Origin: Bacillus sp. NTK074B
GTDB lineage: Bacteria > Bacillota > Bacilli > Bacillales > Bacillaceae_B
DNA length: 64,000 nt
Reading direction: 5' to 3'
Assembly (NCBI RefSeq): GCF_017303375.1
Contig: NZ_JAFKOH010000011.1
Span: 86,169-150,168 of the forward strand
Below, in pieces: positions 15,769 through 23,448 of the stretch. Position 1 is the stretch's first letter. Each line of letters starts with the position of its first letter. The position numbers were made by a program, and so were the translations under genes. Below the pieces are notes generated by a model that was not told where the DNA came from, did not search any database, and saw nothing but the letters and a program-made list of their open reading frames with translations.

Positions 15769-18045
15769 TTAACGAAGAAGTTGTAAAACTCCTTGAGGTT
15801 GTTGGTTCGCTTGCTTTGCGACTATGTCTTTCGATCATAGAATAGACTATATCTTCACCCGTGTATGTAAGGGGCTGGGCACTTCGAGCAGGTATACTGC
15901 CCTACGAGATTCATAGTCATAGCTTTTGCCTTAGACCGTCTTCTCTAGTCGTTGAACCTTCTCCAGAGTTTCCTCACAGGAGCTTGGCTGCTGATTATCC
16001 ATTGTTCCATCTCTATCATTTTCAAACCGTTCCGCTTACCGTTTCCAGTTACGTTGTGGTTGATAGAGCTTTAGGAAGTTCCAGCAATTCACCCAGTTAT
16101 ACTCCAATTCGTTACCAAACTGGACGCCCTCGAATCAATTATCTCAGAAGTTGTAGTACTCCTTGAGGCATTTGATTGGATTGAGCCAACATTGCTTGTG
16201 CTGCTTGAGAAAGAATAGAATTCTTCGTTTGGTTCATCATTTCTTTCGCCATCGTGCGAACATTTACTTTCATAAATGACCAGACTATATCTTCACCCTC
16301 TATAAATAGTAGGGGTTGGGCACTTCGGATTCACAATGCTGATGACCATTGTTTCACCTACGGATTTCATCACCATAGCTTTTAGCCTTAGATGGTTTAT
16401 CCTAGTCGTTGAACCTTCTCCACTCTTTCAAGACAGGAGCTTGGCTGCTGATTGCCCAATCTCTTCTTTTATTAAAGCCATCACGCTTGTCGTTTCCAAC
16501 TACGTTGTGGCAAGAAAAGCTCTAAGGGGTTTCCAGCAATTCACCCAATTATGATCTCTAGCCGTTACCAGCCAGGACGACTGTGCTTGTCGCTGCTTAG
16601 GCAGCTAAAGCATAATCTACGTCACGGATACGTGATTCTGCTGCAGTTAGGTTTTCAGATGATGTTCCTAGGTTGTTGATTGTGTGTTCAAGTCTGTTTT
16701 GAGTTGCTCCTAGTTTAGAACGCTCAGCAGAAACAGATTCAATGGATTTATTAATAACTTCAATTGCATCTGTAGCTTTTGCCGATGAAGTAACATCTAT
16801 TGCTGCATCACTATTACTACTTCTAACGTTTAGTGCAGTTGCATCCATATTATTAATGTCAACCTTAATAGTTTGACCTTTATTAGCACCAATTTGATAT
16901 GTTAAAGAAGTATCATCAGCCTTCTCTGTAACTGCATTTCTATGAGCAAGTGAGTCAATGGTAATTGTTTTATTAATTACCTTAGCTGCAGCACCATCAT
17001 CTTTTAAGGTTATGCCATTGAATGAAATATCATTTGCCACTGCTAACACATAAGCACCATGTAAAGTTTGAGTTGTAGATTCTTTACCATCTGCAGAAGT
17101 AAAATTAACTTCAATGTCTGCGTTGGCTGCGTCACCATTGGTACTTAATGCATTCCCTCCAAATAAAACAGTAGCGATATTTGAACCTCCTGCATCATCA
17201 AATGCAACATCAGCATCCCCAGTTGTAGTAACTAGAGATAATTTACCATCGGTTAAAGATGCAGATACACCAGCACTAGAATTATTAATTGCATCCATTA
17301 GCTCCCCAATTGTGCTTTCAGTTGTAAGAGCTGCACCAGATGAAGTTGCTGAAACAGCAGTGTTCGTCGTACCACCATCACCACTAATTGTAAATGCACC
17401 TAGATTTGTAACACCAAGTTCAGACAATTTTGTTGTTGAAGTAAGAGTTTGAGTTGTAGTAGATTGCACTTCTCCATGACTTTGCCTTAAAGTAATATTG
17501 TAAGTTCCTTCTTTTCCATCTGTAAAAGCACCAGTTACTGCCACTACTTTAGCAGCATTTGTAATCGGTGAGGTCATACTTGCTTGACCTTGAAGTATTT
17601 CATTCTTACCCTCAACCGACTTTGACAGACTACCATCTAATAATTTTTTTGTATTAAATTCAGTAGTTCCGGCAATTCTATCAATTTCGTCGACTAATTG
17701 AGTAACTTCTTTTTGAATCTCATTTCTATCGGCATCAGTAGCCGTGTCATTAGAAGATTGTACAGCCAATTCTCTCATTCTTTGAAGAATTGAATGAGTT
17801 TCATTAAGTGCACCTTCTGCTGTTTGAATTAATGAGATACCATCCTGTGCATTTCGTTGAGCTTGATCTAAACCGCGAATTTGCCCACGCATCTTTTCAG
17901 AGATTGCAAGTCCTGCTGCATCATCTCCCGCACGGTTAATACGAAGACCAGAAGACAATTTCTCCATTGATTTAGATTGGTTAGTTGAAGCACTATTCAA
18001 CTGACGATAAGTATTCAAAGCCGCAATATTATGATTAATTCTCAT
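15769..18045 (-). CDS. hag: Flagellin, gene interrupted by two group I introns
   Basis: Exons by splice-site reading are 16615-18045, 16166-16252 and 15769-15813. Exon 1 gives 477 residues: the D0/D1 N-terminus ([20 protein letters not shown]), a variable centre and the start of the C-terminal D1/D0 helices, ending ESRIRDVD. Exon 2 continues [20 protein letters not shown], then MLAQSNQMP. Exon 3 adds [14 protein letters not shown], giving 520 residues. Retaining intron 2 gives 514 residues ending [13 protein letters not shown]. Without removal of intron 1 the product stops after 482 residues with YALAA. The start has AAGGAGGAAAT upstream, a CsrA-type hairpin and a SigD promoter. FliS and FliW bind flagellin near its C-terminus, that is, in the spliced part. 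Confidence 0.9.
15814..16165 (-). ncRNA. Group I intron 2 in hag (352 nt, no ORF)
   Basis: Core sequences match intron 1: GGGTGAATTGCTGGAAAC, AATCAGCAGCCAAGCTCCTG, GGTTCAACGACTAG (P7 5' strand) and GAAGATATAGTC (P7 3' strand). P2 is CCAGTTTG-GTAA-CGAATTGG. P9 is a GAAA-capped hairpin (CTATG...CATAG), then TCGCAAAG with the terminal G at 15814. P1: exon AUGCCU pairs with the guide GGGCGU, with the U-G wobble at the splice site after 16166. An alternative 5' site after MLA (GCT, 16184) keeps the same frame but has weaker pairing. The intron's first bases encode QGVLQLLR and a stop in frame with exon 2. Confidence 0.85.
16253..16614 (-). ncRNA. Group I intron 1 in hag (362 nt, no ORF)
   Basis: P1: exon 1 ends GAU, pairing with GUC (U-G wobble at the splice site), and the intron's first bases UAUGCUU pair with AAGCACA. 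P2 is CTGGCTG-GTAA-CGGCTAG. P7 strands are GTTCAACGACTA and GATATAGTC. P9 is CATTTAT-GAAA-GTAAATG, then TTCGCACG with the terminal G at 16253, the same 8-nt distance as in intron 2. Splicing joins RDVD to MAKEMM, the conserved flagellin sequence. The first intron codons are TAT GCT TTA GCT GCC TAA (YALAA stop). Confidence 0.93.
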
Positions 18046-18074
18046 AACAATAATTTCCTCCTTGAAAGTAAGTC

Positions 18075-18086
18075 CACATCCTTGTG
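18075..18086 (-). promoter_or_regulatory. CsrA-binding hairpin in the hag leader
   Basis: On the minus strand CACA-AGGA-TGTG forms a 4-bp hairpin with GGA in the loop, matching the CsrA consensus (ACARGGAUGU). It lies 30 nt before the hag start; a second GGA is in the ribosome site itself. This two-site layout is how CsrA represses hag in B. subtilis, and csrA and fliW are directly upstream. Confidence 0.75.
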
Positions 18087-18156
18087 AACTATCTAATTTT
18101 TAGTTTGCAACAAGCCACAAAGGTCGGCCGCCCTTCTCCTTATTGCTTACAATACT

Positions 18157-18183
18157 ATTATCGGTCGTTTTGACTAGTGTTTA
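18157..18183 (-). promoter_or_regulatory. SigD promoter of hag
   Basis: TAAA, 15 nt, then CCGATAAT on the minus strand; a leader of about 105 nt follows. Confidence 0.9.
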
Positions 18184-18201
18184 ATAGTTTGAGCAAAATA
18201 A

Positions 18202-18423
18202 TTAATCATTTTTGGACAAAAGGTTAAACAGATTGTCGATTCCTTTCGAAGCTTCGGTGTTTTCTTCCTGGATAGACAGGTACACTTCTTTCCTATGGAT
18301 ATCCACATTCTTTGGTGCGTTGATTCCCAATTTTACTTGATCCCCTTTTACAGAAATAACCGTTAGCTCGATGTCATCCCCAATCTGAATGCTTTCTCCC
18401 GTTTTCCTCGTCAGTACTAACAT
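18202..18423 (-). CDS. csrA: CsrA, translational regulator
   Basis: A 73-residue RNA-binding dimer protein: [20 protein letters not shown], then [20 protein letters not shown], covering the full CsrA fold. It represses hag translation by blocking the ribosome site. The ATG at 18423 has AAGGGG 7 nt upstream; an upstream in-frame ATG inside fliW would add 11 residues not seen in the family. It starts 4 nt after the fliW stop. FliW, encoded next door, inhibits it allosterically; flagellin competes for FliW, closing the loop. Confidence 0.96.
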   Translation of the reverse strand: MLVLTRKTGESIQIGDDIELTVISVKGDQVKLGINAPKNVDIHRKEVYLSIQEENTEASKGIDNLFNLLSKND

Positions 18424-18427
18424 TCCA

Positions 18428-18871
18428 TCACCCCTTCTTTCCTGCAGGCTGAGCAAAAATCAGGTGCTTGGTTTGGTAGTCTGCGTTGGTCAAAATGACT
18501 TGCTTTCCTTTACGATTTGCCAGATTGATAATGATTGGGGCCTGTAGGTTCGCAGTTGATTTATGAAGTACCTCTCGAACAGTCAAAATAGAAAGCACCT
18601 GCACTTCTTTTTCTGAAGGATCACCAAGAGACTCCACGCTAGCCTGATCTAACTCAAAATCATACTCCTTAAAAAACACAAACGGATCTGTCACGACAAA
18701 CCCAAGCTGAGGTGTCTTCACCGACTGCAAAATATGAAACCACTCATTCTCCGGAAGCGGCAACAGTACAAACTGCTTCTCTTCCCCAAACCCGGGGATC
18801 CCGTGTCCAAATGTCAAAACTTCTTCTGATTTCACTTCTATTTCTCCATGATATTTCGTATTGATTTTCAT
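18428..18871 (-). CDS. fliW: FliW, flagellar assembly factor
   Basis: A 147-residue protein with the FliW pattern: [40 protein letters not shown] and late [20 protein letters not shown]. FliW binds either flagellin or CsrA; when flagellin leaves the cell FliW frees itself and inactivates CsrA. The ATG at 18871 is preferred over one three codons upstream because GAGGGA lies at a usable distance only from the former. It is followed at once by csrA. Confidence 0.94.
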   Translation of the reverse strand: MKINTKYHGEIEVKSEEVLTFGHGIPGFGEEKQFVLLPLPENEWFHILQSVKTPQLGFVVTDPFVFFKEYDFELDQASVESLGDPSEKEVQVLSILTVREVLHKSTANLQAPIIINLANRKGKQVILTNADYQTKHLIFAQPAGKKG

Positions 18872-18889
18872 CCGCTTCATTCCCTCATT

Positions 18890-19480
18890 CTATATTTCTT
18901 GTTCGTAGTTGATCCCGACGTGTTTTAAGTTTGCAAAATCAATTTGTAAGTCTGCGTATCGTTTCAAGCTGACATCCACCTGGGCTGGAGTATACTGTAT
19001 ATTGGGCTTTTGAGGGCGAGAGTGATTCACCACTTTTTGCGGTTCGACGTTCACTTTTACACTTCCGGGGTCATAGCTGATTTTGACGCTTCCTGCAGAA
19101 GGAATCCATCCTATGTTAAACTCATACATCGGATCCTCACTGTTCCGCTTAGCCTGAGCGGCAATCGCACCTCCGCCATTCTCTATCATCATGAGTTCAT
19201 CCCCGTCCTGTGCGACACGGGCAAGTCCCGACACCCAGTCTTCATACCCTTGCTGGGAGTATTCTTCTATCCTGCGACGCACCGATTTCAAATCCATATC
19301 GGCCCGTGCCTCGGTTTGGTCAATGGTCAGTTTGGAAGGCGTACGCTCTATTTCCATCTTTGCCTGGGGCTGCTGGAGATCCAATTCTGCCGGGGGCTGT
19401 TCGATGTCCATGCGTCCTGGAGTCGTCCGGATGCTAATGGCAGCTGACGTGGACTGCAATCTTATTTGTGGGACGTTCAT
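18890..19480 (-). CDS. YviE-like protein (DUF6470)
   Basis: A 196-residue protein with a short proline- and glutamine-rich repeat near residues 20-60 (MDIEQPPAELDLQQPQAKME) and a predicted beta-rich C-terminal half. It corresponds in place and size to B. subtilis yviE, between flgL and fliW. Its function is unknown, although it is co-transcribed with hook-filament junction genes. The start is the ATG at 19480 with GGAGGT 8 nt upstream. It ends 18 bases before fliW. Confidence 0.8.
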   Translation of the reverse strand: MNVPQIRLQSTSAAISIRTTPGRMDIEQPPAELDLQQPQAKMEIERTPSKLTIDQTEARADMDLKSVRRRIEEYSQQGYEDWVSGLARVAQDGDELMMIENGGGAIAAQAKRNSEDPMYEFNIGWIPSAGSVKISYDPGSVKVNVEPQKVVNHSRPQKPNIQYTPAQVDVSLKRYADLQIDFANLKHVGINYEQEI

Positions 19481-19498
19481 ACCCACTCACCTCCATAT

Positions 19499-19550
19499 AA
19501 AAAGGGACTGACCTAAGGTGACGAAACACCTTAAAGGGTCAGTCCCCTTG
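19499..19550 (-). terminator. Long hairpin between flgL and the yviE-like gene
   Basis: On the minus strand AAGGGGACTGACCC and GGTCAGTCCCTTT pair, with an inner AAGGTG/CACCTT stem, followed by TTTTTATA. In an operon position it should be a partial terminator or mRNA processing site. Confidence 0.75.
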
Positions 19551-19553
19551 CTT

Positions 19554-20459
19554 TTATCGTAGAAAATCCATCAATGTCGGCTGAATGATTCTGGCTCCGA
19601 CGCTGAGTGCAGCCCGATGGACACTTTCCTGAGTTTTCAAATCCGTAATGACACGTTCGATGTCTGCATCCTCGTTATCAGATAGAATTCGATTCGCTGT
19701 TACTTCCTGTTGACCCAGGCGGTCATCTACCATTTCAAGACGATTATAACGGGCACCAAGTTCAGAGCGTTCTGCTGATAATGTGTTCATGACACTGTCC
19801 AGATTCTCCAGCTCTGTATCGAGAGCTGAATCATCTCCCGACTCCAATGCTTTTTGGATATTGTGCACGGTGTCGAAGAGTTTCTGATTAAAGACTTTAT
19901 TAGGATTCACATTGGCTTTTAAAGACACACCCTGAGAAACCTCCACAGGATAAGCATCAATGGCACTGCTGCCTAAATTGTCAGCGACCTGCGGAGCACT
20001 TCCATCTGCGGGATTTCCATCCTTAATCGGAGAATTCCCAACGTCCGTTCCATGAAAAATATATCTTCCCGCTACTTTTGTTTCAGCGACGCTGACCAGA
20101 TCCTGTTTGATCTGTTCGATTTCTGTAGCAACGGCTTTACGGTCTTCCGGACTTAACGAACCATTTTTCCCCTGCAACGTCAATTCCCGCACACGTTGCA
20201 ACCCCTGATTCGCCTGTTCAATCCCAGACTCCGAGTTCTCCATCCACAAATAAAGCTCCGAAAGATTCCGCTTATACTGCTCAATCCCAGTCAGGTTTGA
20301 ACGATAAAACATCCCTTTCATCGCTACAACCGGGTCATCTGAAGGCTTCGTAATCTTCTTCCCTGTCGCCAGCTGGTCCTGCAATTGACCCATACGACTA
20401 TAAGAAGAACTAAGGTTTCTCATCGAGTTCGCTGTCAGCATACTTTGTGTTACGCGCAT
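19554..20459 (-). CDS. flgL: FlgL, hook-filament junction protein 3
   Basis: A 301-residue flagellin-like protein. The N-terminus MRVTQSMLTANSMRNLSSSY and GQLQDQLATGKKITKPSDDP, and the C-terminus VHRAALSVGARIIQPTLMDF, form the paired D0 helices. FlgL forms the second ring joining hook and filament and is exported by the flagellar type III system. The ATG has TAGGTGAAATGAT upstream. It is directly downstream of flgK. Confidence 0.95.
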   Translation of the reverse strand: MRVTQSMLTANSMRNLSSSYSRMGQLQDQLATGKKITKPSDDPVVAMKGMFYRSNLTGIEQYKRNLSELYLWMENSESGIEQANQGLQRVRELTLQGKNGSLSPEDRKAVATEIEQIKQDLVSVAETKVAGRYIFHGTDVGNSPIKDGNPADGSAPQVADNLGSSAIDAYPVEVSQGVSLKANVNPNKVFNQKLFDTVHNIQKALESGDDSALDTELENLDSVMNTLSAERSELGARYNRLEMVDDRLGQQEVTANRILSDNEDADIERVITDLKTQESVHRAALSVGARIIQPTLMDFLR

Positions 20460-20473
20460 ATCATTTCACCTAC

Positions 20474-22051
20474 CTATCTTCCAACGGTACCCATGCCGTT
20501 GATGATTTTGTCGAGCATTTCGTCCTGCAGTGTGATCATTCTGGCAGAGGCGTTGTAGGCATGCTGGAATTTGATCATGTCGGTCATTTCTTCGTCAAGG
20601 GAGACTCCGCTGACGGACATTCGGCGTTCATCCACGGCTCCTCTTAATACAGCGGAGTTCTTTGCGAGTCGAACGGATTCTTGTGACTCTACCGCCATTT
20701 TACCGATTACAGATTCAAAGTGACTTTGGAATGAAGCTTCTTTTTCACCATAAGGCAATTTGGTTGTTGTGATGATGTTGGCCAAAGCCAGTACATTTGA
20801 TGCGTCTCCAAGCGTAGGATTATCTGCACCTGCTGTGGCAATATTATCCAGATTAATCATATCCTTGGAAACCTGAATTCTTTGGGCGAAGCCTGCTTTT
20901 TCTACACTATCAAGATCTGCTGCGGCATTCTTTGCATCCTGGAAGAACTTCGGTGTATCCGGAGTATCCGTGTCAGGATCAAAGTTTGGATCATTCATCT
21001 GTTCCGGCGTGAATCCTTGTTGATGTTGGTCATTGAATGCCTTGGCGAATTCGTACGCCATGCTGTCCAGTTCATCGAGCATGCTGATATAGGAGCCTTC
21101 TGCTTCACCGTCTTTATTTTTGAATCCGTATGTATCGACAAGGGCTCTTAGTTTCCCTTCGCCTTGTGATAGGAAATCTTTGATATCGAGTGTTTGCTGG
21201 CCAATCGTGACGGAATCCACCGAGTTTTGCGGGCCATCATAGGTAAGCTTAACTTCATTTACACCATTTTTCCCGACGAGATTGACGGCAGGGTTTCCGT
21301 CCTTCCCTATAAGCGTTACCGTGACGGCACCTTCTGCGATAGGAGACGACTGTCCTCCATTGGACTGGTAGCTCGTTTGGATGGAAACATGCTGTGAAAG
21401 CTCATCGATTAACCGGTCCCGTTCATCGTATAGATCATTTGGAAGATAGCCGTGTGGTTCAACATCGGCTATTTGTTTATTGATGTTATCGATTTGTCTC
21501 GACAGGGAATTGATTTGCTTTTCGCTGACAGACAGCTCATTTTTCAGATCGCCTCTCACACTTGTTAAAGAAGAGGATAAGTAATTGAATGTTTCAGCAA
21601 CGGATTTCCCTCTTTCGACTACCACTGAACGTGCGCCGGCATTGGACGGGTTAACGGCCAGATCCTGAAGGGACTGCCAGAACATATCCATCGTTTTTGA
21701 TAAGCCTGAATCGGATGGTTCGTTCATAACCTCTTCCATCTTCTTCATCGCTTCCATTTTTGTATCCCAGTAGCCGAGCTTTTGGTTTTCACCTCTGTAC
21801 TGCATGTCCAGGAATGAATCACGCACGCGTTGAATCGAACCGGCTTCGACTCCCGTTCCGATTTGGCCTGGGATTTGTGGACGGTTCATAGAGGGAGCAG
21901 GATAGGGTGTCGTTTGTTCAAAGTTGACTCGTTGACGGGTATATCCAGGAGTATTCGCGTTGGAGATATTGTGGCCGGTTGTATAAAGGGCGCCCTGCTG
22001 GGTGTACATGCCCCGTTTTGCCGTTTCAAGGCCCATAAAAGTGGATCGCAT
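20474..22051 (-). CDS. flgK: FlgK, hook-filament junction protein 1
   Basis: A 525-residue protein with the rod/hook N-terminal signature (TTGHNISNANTPGYTRQRVN, residues ~25-44) and the matching C-terminal domain (SLDEEMTDMIKFQHAYNASA). It caps the hook and connects to FlgL. The start has GGAGGCAACACC before the ATG at 22051. FlgN, encoded upstream, is its chaperone. Confidence 0.96.
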   Translation of the reverse strand: MRSTFMGLETAKRGMYTQQGALYTTGHNISNANTPGYTRQRVNFEQTTPYPAPSMNRPQIPGQIGTGVEAGSIQRVRDSFLDMQYRGENQKLGYWDTKMEAMKKMEEVMNEPSDSGLSKTMDMFWQSLQDLAVNPSNAGARSVVVERGKSVAETFNYLSSSLTSVRGDLKNELSVSEKQINSLSRQIDNINKQIADVEPHGYLPNDLYDERDRLIDELSQHVSIQTSYQSNGGQSSPIAEGAVTVTLIGKDGNPAVNLVGKNGVNEVKLTYDGPQNSVDSVTIGQQTLDIKDFLSQGEGKLRALVDTYGFKNKDGEAEGSYISMLDELDSMAYEFAKAFNDQHQQGFTPEQMNDPNFDPDTDTPDTPKFFQDAKNAAADLDSVEKAGFAQRIQVSKDMINLDNIATAGADNPTLGDASNVLALANIITTTKLPYGEKEASFQSHFESVIGKMAVESQESVRLAKNSAVLRGAVDERRMSVSGVSLDEEMTDMIKFQHAYNASARMITLQDEMLDKIINGMGTVGR

Positions 22052-22080
22052 GGTGTTGCCTCCGTTTCAATTAGTTAGTG

Positions 22081-22575
22081 CTATGCTTGTGAATCGAATA
22101 GGGACCGGCTTGCCGGTGTTTTCTTTTCACCGTTCGGCCGTGAATAGGTTGTTTGATCCGGCTGCGGCTGGGTCATCGACAGATTCATATTTACGAATTG
22201 AAGAGATTGATAGACGAGCTTTTGGTTCAGCTCATTTTGAGCTTTCAACTCTCCGATGATACCGATCAGCTTTTGCTGCCAGTGAGACAGGGTTTCTTTT
22301 TCTTGAGGTGAACTGTGTTCGATGCACTGGGATATGGTTGGTGTCTCGGTAAATGCCACTCCACGTGATCGAAGGTAGTGAATGGATTCCCGCTTTCGCT
22401 CTGCTTCCACCGTATTGATCGCAGTTAGATGCTTCTGCTCATCCTTCAGTACACGATCGAGTTCACTCATATCGCCTTTTTTGATGACACCCGTTTTATT
22501 CACTGAAAGGTCGAACAAACTTTTGTGCAGCTTGTACAGTTTTTCAAGAGTTGTGATTAAATTGGTGGCTGACAT
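22081..22575 (-). CDS. flgN: FlgN, export chaperone for FlgK and FlgL
   Basis: A 164-residue helical protein (LITTLEKLYKLHKSLFDLSV, then YQSLQFVNMNLSMTQPQPDQ near residues 125-144). The C-terminal tail is disordered. The pattern and the place between flgM and flgK match FlgN (YvyG in B. subtilis), which escorts the hook-filament junction proteins to the export gate. The ATG has AAAGGGAGAGAACA upstream. Confidence 0.9.
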   Translation of the reverse strand: MSATNLITTLEKLYKLHKSLFDLSVNKTGVIKKGDMSELDRVLKDEQKHLTAINTVEAERKRESIHYLRSRGVAFTETPTISQCIEHSSPQEKETLSHWQQKLIGIIGELKAQNELNQKLVYQSLQFVNMNLSMTQPQPDQTTYSRPNGEKKTPASRSLFDSQA

Positions 22576-22592
22576 GTTTGTTCTCTCCCTTT

Positions 22593-22859
22593 TTATTGGC
22601 CGTTATAGAAATTTCGTAATCCTTTGGCGATGGCTTTCGGATCGATGGTGTAGTTCCCGCTCTGAACCTGATCTTTTAATGCTTCCACTCTGGCCTGGCG
22701 TTCTTTGCCGAGTTTGGAAACCTCCTGCATTTCTTTAGCGGCAGAAGAGATTTCGATTTTGTCGGATGCCGCTTTACCTGCTTTTCCGACTTCATCCATT
22801 TTGTTCAGGTTGCGCTTATAAGGATTGATGTTCTGATTTCCGATATTGTTAATCTTCAT
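22593..22859 (-). CDS. flgM: FlgM, anti-sigma-D factor
   Basis: An 88-residue protein: an N-terminal disordered part (MKINNIGNQNINPYKRNLNK) and the C-terminal SigD-binding helices (DKIEISSAAKEMQEVSKLGK, then YTIDPKAIAKGLRNFY). FlgM holds SigD inactive until the hook is complete. The second of two adjacent ATGs (22859) is chosen because GAGGG lies at a proper distance. A SigD promoter precedes it, giving feedback control. Confidence 0.95.
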   Translation of the reverse strand: MKINNIGNQNINPYKRNLNKMDEVGKAGKAASDKIEISSAAKEMQEVSKLGKERQARVEALKDQVQSGNYTIDPKAIAKGLRNFYNGQ

Positions 22860-22901
22860 CATTTTCCCTCGCTTTCGTCACGTACATGGTTTCTACCTAG
22901 T

Positions 22902-22928
22902 ATATCGGATGGAAACAGGTTTTGTTTA
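22902..22928 (-). promoter_or_regulatory. SigD promoter of the flgM operon
   Basis: TAAA, 15 nt, then TCCGATAT on the minus strand, about 40 nt before flgM. It drives flgM-flgN-flgK-flgL-yviE-fliW-csrA. Confidence 0.9.
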
Positions 22929-22972
22929 GTGTCAGGGACTGGTTAGTTCTTCCTGAATTCCATTCCCTACGT

Positions 22973-23389
22973 CTAGTTCTTATCTCTCATCGTGTAATAG
23001 GTTCTTTGACCGGATTCCTGGGATTTAATCTTCCATTCTTGTTCCGTTTCGAACTTCTTCAGATCACTGGCAAGTTCAGAAGAACAATCACCGCAAATCC
23101 GTCCCGTCCCTATTATCTTCCCACATTTATCACAAGGATAACCCATATTTGGAAACTGCCTCGTCTGAATACGACCTTTTTTCACCCACTTATATAGAAG
23201 TTCCTCGTCTACCCCGGTCACTTCAATGACTCTGTTCATAGTCGCTGCCCGGTTCTCCCGCTTCTTTAAAAATTGGTAAACAGTTTCGTACATATTCTCT
23301 TCTTCTTTATAACACTTATCACAGACATCACGGAATTTATTTTGCATAAAAATCGCATTGCAGCGTGGACAATTGATGATTTCTGACAT
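22973..23389 (-). CDS. yvyF: YvyF, flagellar operon zinc-finger protein
   Basis: A 138-residue protein. It has two zinc-knuckle-like cysteine sets: CPRCNAIFMQNKFRDVCDKC at residues 7-26 and CDKCGKIIGTGRICGDC near 86-102. Between them lies a helix-turn-helix-like segment (VDEELLYKWVKKGRIQTRQF) similar to MerR/excisionase winged helices. It corresponds to the TIGR03826 (YvyF) family found before flgM in Bacillus; the function is not settled. The ATG has GGGAGGAAACG upstream. Confidence 0.88.
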   Translation of the reverse strand: MSEIINCPRCNAIFMQNKFRDVCDKCYKEEENMYETVYQFLKKRENRAATMNRVIEVTGVDEELLYKWVKKGRIQTRQFPNMGYPCDKCGKIIGTGRICGDCSSELASDLKKFETEQEWKIKSQESGQRTYYTMRDKN

Positions 23390-23448
23390 GATCGTTTCCT
23401 CCCGGTAAAGCTTCTCTTACCCATTATATCGGCAGAGAATGGGTTTGC

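Noticed and set aside
15861..16166. Plus-strand frames of 70-100 codons within the introns considered as homing endonucleases
   Set aside because: They are antisense to the introns, have no LAGLIDADG, GIY-YIG or HNH motif, and simply reflect the structured RNA.
16597..18045. hag read as a simple 482-residue flagellin ending YALAA
   Set aside because: The conserved flagellin C-terminus (MAKEMM...LLR) lies downstream beyond a group I intron with matching splice sites, so the stop belongs to the intron.
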